DNA of 64,000 bases, taken from assembly GCA_016190245.1 (NCBI GenBank), contig JACPQY010000011.1:89740-153739 (forward strand). The letters are read 5' to 3'. The first letter of the stretch is position 1. Every line of letters begins with the position of its first letter. Shown in pieces: positions 39,784-48,200 of this stretch. Source of the stretch: Nitrospirota bacterium (GTDB taxonomy: Bacteria; JACPQY01). The position numbers were made by a program, and so were the translations under genes. The notes beneath the pieces were generated by a model. It saw only the letters and a program-made list of their open reading frames with translations. It was not told the origin of the DNA and searched no databases.

Positions 39784-41793
39784 CTAGGCAAGGTCCGGGA
39801 AATCGGCATCAGGGCGTGACGGAGACAAACCTCCCCTCTTTGCCATGGGCGATTCGGCGGATGTCTCGCGGTCCCACCAGTTCGAAGGATCGGCAAACTC
39901 CCGGCCCACCCTATTCTCTCTCATGTAGCGGGCGACGCACCGATCCAGCGTGGCTGCGGCATCACCGGTGGCTACCACCTCGGTCATGAAACGCTGGATG
40001 AAGTTCCCCACCCGCTCCGGCGCCCGATCGTCCATGAAACAGTTGAAATCGCGCGCCCATCGCGAGAAGTCGCCCACGCGCCGGTCGCCCAAGCCGGCGC
40101 GGGTGATGGCCCCCGCGAAGTCCTCGAGCGACCTGAAAAGCACCTGCTGCCCTTTCTCGCGGTAGAGGGGATGGGCGGTGTACCCTGAACAGTCCCAATG
40201 AACGGCGCGTCGCCCGTAGGCACCGGCGATGATCCCCACCGTGCTGAAGCCGAAGCAGACGGACAAGTCCGCGGCCATGAACGCCGTCACCGGCGACAAG
40301 GAGTGATCAAGGAATACCACCCGACCGCTTTCCTGGAGAAGCAGCATGCGTTCCACGATTCCGTCACCGCCGGGCAGATCCCGCAGTCCCCGGAGCATGC
40401 CGGGGCCCTTCCGCTTGGCGACGCCTGCCCAGGTGGAATGCTCTTCCAAGAGCGACAGGACTCGTTCGTAGAAAAACGCGAGTCTCGCCGGGGACTGATG
40501 GTAGTGGACGTCGACTGAGGAATCGAAAATGGCCAGAATGAAACTCCGGCCCTTCCTCAAGCGGTCGCCGAGCACCACACCTGTTCGGTCGGGCTTCATC
40601 CACACGCCACAAGGCAGCACATGCCGGCAGGCATGGCCTTTCTTCCGGAGGGTATCCAGCATGACCTTGCCCCAAACGAAATAGGCGTGCTGGGGATGGA
40701 GGTGAGTGCTCACGTTGTGGTGCGAGTAGTTCGACCAGTGCGACCCGACCATGATCGCCCCCGCGTCCTCCAAAGCCATCGCTTGTGCGGCTTGGGTCCA
40801 GCTTCCCTCCTGGTGCTGGATGAGGAGCTTCACATTCAGACTCCTGTAGACCGAGCGGTGGATGCACCGCAGGAGATGAAACTTGAAGCGGAAGAAATGG
40901 AACCACCAGGGAGCACGACGATCGTAAGCCAAGAGCGTCTTCAATAGCCACATGACATCCGACGCCGAAAACCGGGAAAAGGAAGCGGGACGGCGGAAGT
41001 CTATCCACCGGCAACCGTGCCCTCCAATCCATTCCAGCCTTTCCGGCGTGGGCGGCGTGTTGTCCCGGTCTAGATAGCAGACGATGTCGTACGTACCCTC
41101 CCTCACGTGCGGCCGCCAAAAAAGGAGCGATCGGCTCGCCGGGAAGAGGTTGTTTTCGTATTCGATCCACAGGGAAGATTTCTCGGGATCGATGTTCCCT
41201 CTGGGACGGAGCTTGAGGATTGAACCCGCGCAACCACGCGCCAGGTCCAGGATTGGACGGACCGCAAATCGGAGTGATTCCGCCAGGTAGGGAGATTGGC
41301 TGACTCGGAATCCCTGGTCCAGGCAAAAGGCTCGGAGCGGTCCGTTGGCCAAGTGGTACCGAAGGTGTATCTCGTGGAGAGCCGGGCCGAAGTCGGCGGT
41401 GGCGGCCTTCACCATGGCCACGAAACGAATGCGTGCGTATAGAGCCAAGGACAGAAATGAACGGACAGCATCCAAGAGGAGGGGGGGCTGGCCGTCGAAA
41501 CGCATCTGCAGGTGGCGACTCACGCAAGCGTGGAGGTGATCCTCTATTTCGTGGGGGCCCAAAGCGCCCTCCCTGTCCATTCTCAGGGTCACGATGCGGA
41601 TGCGTATCGGAACCCGGAGCCGCTCCAGCATCCGAAGGATCCTGAGGCACAGCGGACGGGTGAAAACCGGGTCAAGACAGATGGTCGCGCCGGTGCAAGC
41701 GGCCTTGAGCAACAGCAGAAGAAATCGGGGTGACAAGTCGAGCCGGTCGGGCCAGATGAAGCGCGGCAGATGAACCCCCTCAGCCCCGGCCAT
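39784..41793 (-). CDS. Large putative glycosyltransferase, surface-carbohydrate type
   Basis: The ATG at 41793 gives 669 residues (a TTG at 41829 is an alternative). No standard family motif is recognised, but the second half has the layout of GT-B polysaccharide proteins. KLLIQHQEGSWTQAAQAMAL comes first, then a segment like YFVWGKVMLDTLRKKGHAC. DSSVDVHYHQSPARLAFFYE and VVFLDHSLSPVTAFMAADLS follow, and CFGFSTVGIIAGAYGRRAVH is a typical donor-binding Gly-rich loop region. The first ~200 residues are helical and basic. It shares this layout with the 49889 gene. It is the last gene of the second glycan unit. A polymerising or transferring enzyme for an atypical sugar is likely. Confidence 0.55.
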   Translation of the reverse strand: MAGAEGVHLPRFIWPDRLDLSPRFLLLLLKAACTGATICLDPVFTRPLCLRILRMLERLRVPIRIRIVTLRMDREGALGPHEIEDHLHACVSRHLQMRFDGQPPLLLDAVRSFLSLALYARIRFVAMVKAATADFGPALHEIHLRYHLANGPLRAFCLDQGFRVSQSPYLAESLRFAVRPILDLARGCAGSILKLRPRGNIDPEKSSLWIEYENNLFPASRSLLFWRPHVREGTYDIVCYLDRDNTPPTPERLEWIGGHGCRWIDFRRPASFSRFSASDVMWLLKTLLAYDRRAPWWFHFFRFKFHLLRCIHRSVYRSLNVKLLIQHQEGSWTQAAQAMALEDAGAIMVGSHWSNYSHHNVSTHLHPQHAYFVWGKVMLDTLRKKGHACRHVLPCGVWMKPDRTGVVLGDRLRKGRSFILAIFDSSVDVHYHQSPARLAFFYERVLSLLEEHSTWAGVAKRKGPGMLRGLRDLPGGDGIVERMLLLQESGRVVFLDHSLSPVTAFMAADLSVCFGFSTVGIIAGAYGRRAVHWDCSGYTAHPLYREKGQQVLFRSLEDFAGAITRAGLGDRRVGDFSRWARDFNCFMDDRAPERVGNFIQRFMTEVVATGDAAATLDRCVARYMRENRVGREFADPSNWWDRETSAESPMAKRGGLSPSRPDADFPDLA

Positions 41794-41865
41794 GAGCGCC
41801 TGTTGCGGGGAACTCCGGGGACAACCCAAGCTTGCGCCGCAACGGCCTGAGCGGAAACGGCCCTC

Positions 41866-42606
41866 TCACGGCCCGCCGCCACCCCGCCGTTCGCCCCAAA
41901 AGAAGACCTCGGGGTTCAAGGCCCCGTGGCGTCGGCTCCAATCGCTCGGGTAGAGTCTGAGGGCCGACTTCTCAAACATGTCTTCCCACGTTCTGCGGAA
42001 GAGGTTCCACTGGGGCTGCCCGTTGGGGTCAAGGTCTGTGTACCAGCCTTCGTCCAAGCGGTCGTGGCGATAGGCACCCAAGGAGGGAAGCAGCAGGAAG
42101 AAACGACCGCCCGGCCTCAGCACTCGCGCGATCTCCGCCAGGGCCTCGGCAGGGTGGCTTAGGTGCTCGAGCACGCCGTAGCTGAAGATGAGACCGAGGG
42201 ATCTCGCGCGAAAACCAAGGGCGTGCGCATCCATGACGGAAAAGTGGATGTCCGAATAGCGTGCTCGGGCCTTCTCGATCGCGCTGCGAGACACGTCGAT
42301 ACCGTGGAGAGGGCCGTGTCGGAGGCCATCCGGGGAAAGCACCCGGCCTGCCTCATGAATGAAGTACCCCGTCCCGCACCCGATATCGAGGGCGCCCTCT
42401 CCTACATCCAAGATGAAGTCGGGCAGCGCGGAGAGGATCACCCGCTTCCCGGGGGCATCGTTCCATGCTTGATCCCTGTTCTCCTGGAACAGCGTATCGT
42501 AGAAACCTGCAGAGGGCTTCGGTCGCATTCGGGGCGTCCCACGACGGCCCGATTCTTCCTGCAAGAGAAAGTCATGAGATGCCGGTGAGGCCGATGGTTG
42601 AACCAT
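41866..42606 (-). CDS. Class I SAM-dependent methyltransferase
   Basis: About 246 residues contain the SAM motif I GALDIGCGTGYFIHEAGRVL, motif II GIDVSRSAIEKARARY, and motif post-I and IV LIFSYGVLEHLSHPAEALAE, followed by IARVLRPGGRFFLLLPSLG. The start is uncertain: ATG 42606 is used, ATG 42528 would still keep the whole domain, and a TTG at 42675 is less likely. Its sub-family (Methyltransf_11-like) includes sugar O- and N-methylases. It lies between the 42873 radical SAM gene and the putative glycosyltransferase, so methylation of the glycan is probable. Confidence 0.88.
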   Translation of the reverse strand: MVQPSASPASHDFLLQEESGRRGTPRMRPKPSAGFYDTLFQENRDQAWNDAPGKRVILSALPDFILDVGEGALDIGCGTGYFIHEAGRVLSPDGLRHGPLHGIDVSRSAIEKARARYSDIHFSVMDAHALGFRARSLGLIFSYGVLEHLSHPAEALAEIARVLRPGGRFFLLLPSLGAYRHDRLDEGWYTDLDPNGQPQWNLFRRTWEDMFEKSALRLYPSDWSRRHGALNPEVFFWGERRGGGGP

Positions 42607-42872
42607 GGAAGATGGATGGCCGTCCGGAGGGAGTGCCCCGTTCTTCTCCTTTCTTCTACGCGTGCGAATATCCAAGGGTCCAGTTTCTCATGCGGCGATC
42701 GGCAGGCGCCCAACGGCCTCGTCTCGACGAATCGAGTCGTCGATCGGACTTCTCATCTGAAGTTCACCCCACGCCGAACGCGGCTCCACCTTTTGGGGAA
42801 TAGGTTTGACGATGGGCGAGAGGGGCCGGGCGCCGGTAGAGTATTGAGCGCCTCCAGCCTTCGCGAGAGCGT

Positions 42873-45113
42873 TCAGGCGAACCTCCTTCCGGGCAGGCAG
42901 GGCATGTGAGGCCCGGCTTCCGAATTCGGGTGCGGAACGATGCCCGCCCGACCGGGGAGGTGCTCCGGAGGAAGCGTCGTCTGAGAACAGTCAACTCTCC
43001 GGAACAGTTTATCGAGATGGACATTGGAGAACAGGCGAATGATTCCCTCGTCACCACGCCCGAAGAGCCGCGCATGTCTCTCGAGCATTTCGACCTGTTC
43101 GGCGTCGTGAAAGAATCGTGCTCGCTTCGGCGCTGGGAAGGCGTACTCCCCGAATTCGCGCGGAGAGGGGTCTGAGACGAACCGCTGTACATCGTAGCGC
43201 AATTCGACCTCGCGGTGCTGGGACTCTCCCTCCAGCAGGTCCCGTTTTCGGAGTACCTCGTAGGTGAGAATGTCATCCACAAACTCCTCGATGCCTTCGC
43301 GCATTTTCCCGGCCTCGCCAAGGGCGGTCAGAGCCGTGTTGCGCGCGATCTCCGCCAGGCGGGTCATGTGGCGCGTGATAGCCATTGCCTTGTACTTGAA
43401 GAGCACGATGGTGCCCAGCTCACCCCTCAAGTACCGCTCCACATTCTCGGGTCTGCGTGTGAATTCGAGCAGTGCGTCCTTGGACTCCCACAGCTCATCC
43501 CGCGTCTCGGCCAGGAAATCGTCAAAGAAATCCTTGATCCCGGACTGCCCTCGACTCTCGAAGATGGATCTCAGCCACGCAAACCCGGACAGTCCGGCCT
43601 GCTTCAACAGTCGCAGCAGACCCTTGTAGGTACCCTCGTTGTGGAAACAGGCGACGACCAAATCGAACTGCCTGCAGGCAAAATAATCCTCAAACGAAAG
43701 GGTGAGCGATGAAACGCAGATCTCCTCGATCTCCGCCGAAGTCACGCTTCCGAGGGGTGTGACGTAATGCCCGAAGCATCGCGGCAATACGCGGAAACGG
43801 GTCTGGAGTCCGTGTTTCTTGCGCGTCTCCGATGAGGTCAGTTCCGTGCCGGGAAGCATCATGGCCTGATGCGTCAACACACTCTTGAAACCCGCGTCGA
43901 TCACGAGCTCGAGGGATCGCAGGTGTTTCTCCCTCGTGTCGCCCGGCAGACCCAGAATGACCTCCGAGCAGCTGTTTGCGCCAACCTCGTCTGCTTTGAG
44001 GGAAAGATCCAGGAGTTTGTCCGTATCGATGTTCGATCGTTTGATGTTCTTCAGGACCTCGGGGTCCATACTCTGCACGGATCCCGAGATCCGCAACGCG
44101 CCACGGATGAGCTTCGCCGATTCAAGGACGCGCAGCTTGTGGCTCTTTCCCGTGGTGGCGTTGACATATTCCGGCCACCCAAACATCTCCCTGGATGCTG
44201 CAAGCGCCCGGCACGTTTCCAAGTCATCCAGGTACATGCCGAAATTCGAATCCGCAATATACAGGTCGTTTCGTCCGCCCCTCGAGCGACGCTCGGCCAT
44301 CTTGCGTCCGATGTAGGCTATCTCTGCGGCTACCTTCTCCCTCCCGTTCCTGTAGACCTTGCCATAGTAGTTCAACCCCTCGACGCAAAAAGTGCATGAG
44401 AACGGGCAGCCGCGGTTCGTCTGGACAATGGGCATCAGATTCCCGTCGAAAAACTCGTCCAGCAGTCCCATCAGGTACGGGGAGGGTATGACGGTGAGGT
44501 CGCGGAGCCGGTCGGCATTCGGAGGTCCGATGAATTGCCCGTCGGAGGTCCGACAATGAACTCCCGACAGGCGGAAACGCTGAAGATGCCGCTTGTCGTA
44601 TGAGACATCTGCACAGGCCTGCAAAAGCCCGCAGAAGGCAGCTTCGCCTTCCTTCACCACGTAGAAGTCAATCGCCGGATGCTCTCGAAGAAAGGCCTCC
44701 TGCTCCGGCGTTTCAATGGGATAGTTTGGGCCTCCGAATACGACGAGCGTCTCTTCGCTGATTCCCTTGACCAGCTGGGCGATGGCGTAGGACAATTCAA
44801 GATTCCAGACATAGTTGCTGAACCCAAGAATCCGCGGCTTCTCCTTCTGCAAGGCCGTTATCAGCTTCTCCGGATACTTGAACAGCCTGACCCTGGGTTT
44901 CGGCTTCACGTTCGCAAGGACGAAGGCGGCCAGGCTTCCGATGGCAGCCGGGATCACATCCGAAGAAACCTGCCGCTGGGTGTAGGTCAGATCTGCGATC
45001 CAGACGAGAGCCTCCGTTCCTCCGCGCGAGGCCGCGAATTCTCCGGGGTACCGAGGAGACCCGGGCCCGGGCGCTTGTCCCGCTCCGGGGCCGTTCTTGA
45101 AATCACTCACCAC
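42873..45113 (-). CDS. Radical SAM protein with N-terminal cobalamin-binding-type domain, large
   Basis: This 746-residue protein has an N-terminal B12-binding-like region at about 35-170 (PRILGFSNYVWNLELSYAIA, LVVFGGPNYPIETPEQEAFL, FYVVKEGEAAF). The cluster motif is C236-x3-C240-x2-C243 in QTNRGCPFSCTFCVEGL. The barrel has DLYIADSNFGMYLDDLETC, LRISGSVQSMDPEVLKNIKR and SEVILGLPGDTREKHLRSLE. A ~260-residue C-terminal extension contains helices and no known motif. The closest type seen in genome data is an uncharacterised Fe-S oxidoreductase of polysaccharide loci. A GTG start is used at 45113. Its length exceeds the usual radical SAM/B12 proteins by about 200 residues. Confidence 0.87.
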   Translation of the reverse strand: MVSDFKNGPGAGQAPGPGSPRYPGEFAASRGGTEALVWIADLTYTQRQVSSDVIPAAIGSLAAFVLANVKPKPRVRLFKYPEKLITALQKEKPRILGFSNYVWNLELSYAIAQLVKGISEETLVVFGGPNYPIETPEQEAFLREHPAIDFYVVKEGEAAFCGLLQACADVSYDKRHLQRFRLSGVHCRTSDGQFIGPPNADRLRDLTVIPSPYLMGLLDEFFDGNLMPIVQTNRGCPFSCTFCVEGLNYYGKVYRNGREKVAAEIAYIGRKMAERRSRGGRNDLYIADSNFGMYLDDLETCRALAASREMFGWPEYVNATTGKSHKLRVLESAKLIRGALRISGSVQSMDPEVLKNIKRSNIDTDKLLDLSLKADEVGANSCSEVILGLPGDTREKHLRSLELVIDAGFKSVLTHQAMMLPGTELTSSETRKKHGLQTRFRVLPRCFGHYVTPLGSVTSAEIEEICVSSLTLSFEDYFACRQFDLVVACFHNEGTYKGLLRLLKQAGLSGFAWLRSIFESRGQSGIKDFFDDFLAETRDELWESKDALLEFTRRPENVERYLRGELGTIVLFKYKAMAITRHMTRLAEIARNTALTALGEAGKMREGIEEFVDDILTYEVLRKRDLLEGESQHREVELRYDVQRFVSDPSPREFGEYAFPAPKRARFFHDAEQVEMLERHARLFGRGDEGIIRLFSNVHLDKLFRRVDCSQTTLPPEHLPGRAGIVPHPNSEAGPHMPCLPGRRFA

Positions 45114-45252
45114 GGTTGAGGACTCACCGGCGGTTGTAGTCGACGAGGGCGCATCTCATCGAGGTGGAGGCCTGATGGATATCCGGGCATTGCTCATGGC
45201 AAGTTCGAAGTCGGTGAAACGGATGAACAGATGAACACATGAAGGCGTACGT

Positions 45253-47022
45253 CTATTTCTTCCGACAATAGAAAGTCATGAAACTGCCCCAGAAGGGGGG
45301 AGAAACGCCGTTTCCGTCGAGGAGCCGAAGCAAGTTCTCCCTTGTGAAATATCGTGTTTCGAAAAAGGGGAATTCCTCCTTTTCCACCTCGAACCCGTGG
45401 TCTTCGAGGAAATGGCGCAGGGAGATGCGGGAGAAAAGGGAGACATGGGTCTGGTCGTGAAGCAGGCGATACCGTTCCTTGTAGCGACCGGCCATCGCGC
45501 CGTCGAAGTCCGGCGTGGCGACGATCAGGGCGCCTCCCGGCCTGAGGAGGCCGTAAACCAGGCCAAGCTCCTCTTCCGGCCGGGGAAGATGCTCGATGAC
45601 ATGGTTCATGACCACGAGATCGAAATGGTCTTTCGCGAAGCCGGCGTCTCGGAGCCTGCCTGTGAAAACGCGGCCATGCTGCGAAGCCACGTCAGCCGCC
45701 TTGGCCGAGAGCTCCACGCCGTAGACTTCCCACTTGTCGCTCACGGCGGAGAGGAGTTCTCCCGTGCCGCAACCGAGGTCCAGGAGGCGACCGCCCGGCA
45801 GGGTGCTGATGTAGGCAAGGATGTCGCCCAGGTCATCCAAGCGTTGCTCCCGCTCCTCCATGCGGTCGCGAACCCGGCCGTCCGGATCCTCCACTCTCCC
45901 CCAGTACCCTTCTTCGAAGGCGTCCTCTCGGGCCCGTGACTCCCGCCGGCGGTAGTACAGGCCCCGCTTTTTGCGCTCACGGACTTGGAGCAGGCGTTCA
46001 GTGAGGACGAGGTCCTCGTAGCTGTCGATCTCAAGATTCTTCGGGAAGGCGATGCTGCAGAGACCGACGTCGCCGAAGAGCCTGCACCGATGCCGTAGGA
46101 ACCCGTCTTTCCTGAAGGCCCAGGCATTTCCAGCCTCCCGTTTCCGCGGCGTACGCATCTGGCGGGGCACGCGAGGCGTCATCACGTCGTCGAGCCCGAA
46201 AAAGAAGCCGTAGTCTTCGACGACAAACGCGGCGCTGTCATACCCGTCTTCGTTGACCTTGGCGATGAGGAGCGAGAAGTCCGTCGGCTCACTCAGGGGG
46301 GATGTCGCCTGCGCGAATAGGACCGTTTCGAATTCCTCACCGGCTTTCTCCAACTCCTCAAGAGCGTGTAACACCGCCTCCTCCGAGGTCGACTCGTCTC
46401 TGGCCAGATCTTTCGGTCGATCTACCAAGACCACCTCCGGGAAGTCCCGCAGGACATCCCTAATCCTGCCGCTTTCGGTCGAGACCACCACCTTGTCGAT
46501 TTCGGGTGTGTGGAGACACGTTTCGACCACGTAGGCGAGGAGAGGCTTGCCCATGATCAGTTTCAAGTTCTTGAGAGGAATACTCTTCGATCCTCCCCGC
46601 GCCGGGATGATGGCCACGGTTCGCGGCTTGGGATGGGGACCTTTCAGAAGCTCCGCCCACTCCAACACCTCCGTGATCCTTCCCCGATCGTCGAGGACGG
46701 GGATCTTCTCGATCCTCGTGCTGACCATCAGGTTCTTCGCTTTCTCCTCCAAGCCGGGGGTTCCCGACCGGATAGATCGAAATTCCCTTCTCATGACCAA
46801 TCCGACAGCCGCATCGAGCTCAAGGCCACGCAGGATGCCCCGGCGAATGTCGCCGTCCGTGACGGTTCCCAGCAGCCTGCGGTCGGGGTCGACCACGAAG
46901 AGGATACGCTCGGATGTCTCGCTGAGCTTCCTCAGCGCCTCGCCAAGGCTTATCCCGTCAGAGATCAGCAGCAGGGACAGATCCGACTGCAGCCGCCTTG
47001 AGTGGAACGACGAGTCGGTCAT
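45253..47022 (-). CDS. Three-domain fusion: CBS pair, CMP-sugar synthetase, SAM methyltransferase
   Basis: This 589-residue protein has three domains. Residues 15-125 are two CBS motifs (FVVDPDRRLLGTVTDGDIRR, IEKIPVLDDRGRITEVLEWA), which usually bind adenine nucleotides. Residues 136-350 are a NeuA-type cytidylyltransferase (AIIPARGGSKSIPLKNLKLI, VVVSTESGRIRDVL, LFAQATSPLSEPTDFSLLI, IDSYEDLVLTERLL). Residues 365-589 are a class I methyltransferase (RLLDLGCGTGELLSA, VVMNHVIEHLPRPEEELGLV). CBS plus nucleotidyltransferase occurs in PtmE/sugar-activating enzymes; adding a methyltransferase is unusual. ATG 47022. It would activate a sugar acid under nucleotide control and methylate it or its product. 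It lies between a stand-alone methyltransferase and the 42873 radical SAM gene. Confidence 0.88.
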   Translation of the reverse strand: MTDSSFHSRRLQSDLSLLLISDGISLGEALRKLSETSERILFVVDPDRRLLGTVTDGDIRRGILRGLELDAAVGLVMRREFRSIRSGTPGLEEKAKNLMVSTRIEKIPVLDDRGRITEVLEWAELLKGPHPKPRTVAIIPARGGSKSIPLKNLKLIMGKPLLAYVVETCLHTPEIDKVVVSTESGRIRDVLRDFPEVVLVDRPKDLARDESTSEEAVLHALEELEKAGEEFETVLFAQATSPLSEPTDFSLLIAKVNEDGYDSAAFVVEDYGFFFGLDDVMTPRVPRQMRTPRKREAGNAWAFRKDGFLRHRCRLFGDVGLCSIAFPKNLEIDSYEDLVLTERLLQVRERKKRGLYYRRRESRAREDAFEEGYWGRVEDPDGRVRDRMEEREQRLDDLGDILAYISTLPGGRLLDLGCGTGELLSAVSDKWEVYGVELSAKAADVASQHGRVFTGRLRDAGFAKDHFDLVVMNHVIEHLPRPEEELGLVYGLLRPGGALIVATPDFDGAMAGRYKERYRLLHDQTHVSLFSRISLRHFLEDHGFEVEKEEFPFFETRYFTRENLLRLLDGNGVSPPFWGSFMTFYCRKK

Positions 47023-47056
47023 CCTACCGGATCGGGTCGCGGCAGGGACGAACGGG

Positions 47057-47953
47057 TCAAACCCTTTCCAGCCCCGCCATGAGCGTATCGCATAGTCCCA
47101 ACGACGCGAGCTGGGCTTCGTAGGCGGCGTTGAGCGCCGGCGAGTCCAGGAAGCTCCAGATCATGTGCCCACCTTTCATGCCTCGTGCCAACCAGTAGAG
47201 ATGGTTCGAGAGGGGATACCGCTGGACCTGCTTCAGGAAGGCGAGCCGGAATCCCGCCTGGGTTGAAAGCACCCGGAGATTTTCCGACGTAAACAGATAC
47301 AGATGACATCCCCAATATCCGAAGTCCGCGAAGGCCCTCGACCGGTAAAGCGTGTAGAGGGCGTCGTTGGGGCTGGGGACCTCGAGGATGACCTGGCCTC
47401 CCGGCGCCAAGAAGCGGGAGAGGTTCCCGAGCGTTTCCCTGGGATCGGGAAGGTGCTCCAGCACGTGAAAGAGAGTGATGAAATCGTAGCGCCTCTTGAC
47501 TTCTGAGAGAGACGAGTAGACATGTATTCCCCTTTTGCGGTGGTGGGCTTTCCACCCCTTTTCGATCTCGAGACCCTCCGCGAGCTGTGCCGACTGTCGC
47601 GCAAGTGCGACGAAGCCGCCTGACCCGCACCCGAAGTCCAGCACGGCCTTGTTCTGCAAGAGCTGTTCGCAGAACTCGTAGCGGCGCTTGTCGTCTGCGG
47701 CCGTCATGCGGAGAATGTCTTCGATACCGTCCACCGGGTCGTCGTGCATCGCTCCATTCTCGTAGAACCCTTCCTCGATGTGGTCGAACGAAGACAGGGC
47801 CACCAGACCGCACGCAGCGCATTCGAACACATCCACGTCGCCTCGATCTCTGACCCCCTTGTGCCTGAGGCGCAGATCCCTGTGCCCACAGAGGTAGCAG
47901 GCCCTCGTGTTCTCCAGGCCCCTCGAGGGCCCACGCCTGGGCCGAGCCTTCAT
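47057..47953 (-). CDS. SAM methyltransferase with N-terminal zinc-finger-like Cys4 domain
   Basis: The ATG at 47953, preceded by a 9-G run, gives 298 residues. The N-terminus has a CxxC pair in CYLCGHRDL and another in FECAACGLV, as in sugar C-methyltransferase-like proteins and other proteins with a small zinc ribbon. The methyltransferase domain follows: VLDFGCGSGGFVALARQSA, GLEIEKGWKAHHRKRG, and FITLFHVLEHLPDPRETLGN. YWGCHLYLFTSENLRVLSTQ ends the core. It lies immediately upstream of the CBS-cytidylyltransferase-methyltransferase fusion on the same strand, so two methyl transfers in sequence on one sugar are plausible. Confidence 0.87.
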   Translation of the reverse strand: MKARPRRGPSRGLENTRACYLCGHRDLRLRHKGVRDRGDVDVFECAACGLVALSSFDHIEEGFYENGAMHDDPVDGIEDILRMTAADDKRRYEFCEQLLQNKAVLDFGCGSGGFVALARQSAQLAEGLEIEKGWKAHHRKRGIHVYSSLSEVKRRYDFITLFHVLEHLPDPRETLGNLSRFLAPGGQVILEVPSPNDALYTLYRSRAFADFGYWGCHLYLFTSENLRVLSTQAGFRLAFLKQVQRYPLSNHLYWLARGMKGGHMIWSFLDSPALNAAYEAQLASLGLCDTLMAGLERV

Positions 47954-48200
47954 GCCCCCCCCCAATCCCTCGGCGCACCCTGCCGCGTCATGATCGGGCA
48001 CGCCCTGGCACCGGGCCGGAGCGCGGTAACGGGACGGCGGGAGCGAGGATCGACGCTCGGGCGGAGAACGCAATCCTGGCAGACACACTCGCGCCAGAGG
48101 CCTGATCGCCGGCCCCCGGGAAGGTGAAGCCGGGAGTTTGAGGCGATCCTAGTAGGGGATGGCGGAAACTTTGCAAGGAGGACGTGTGGAAACCACCGCA

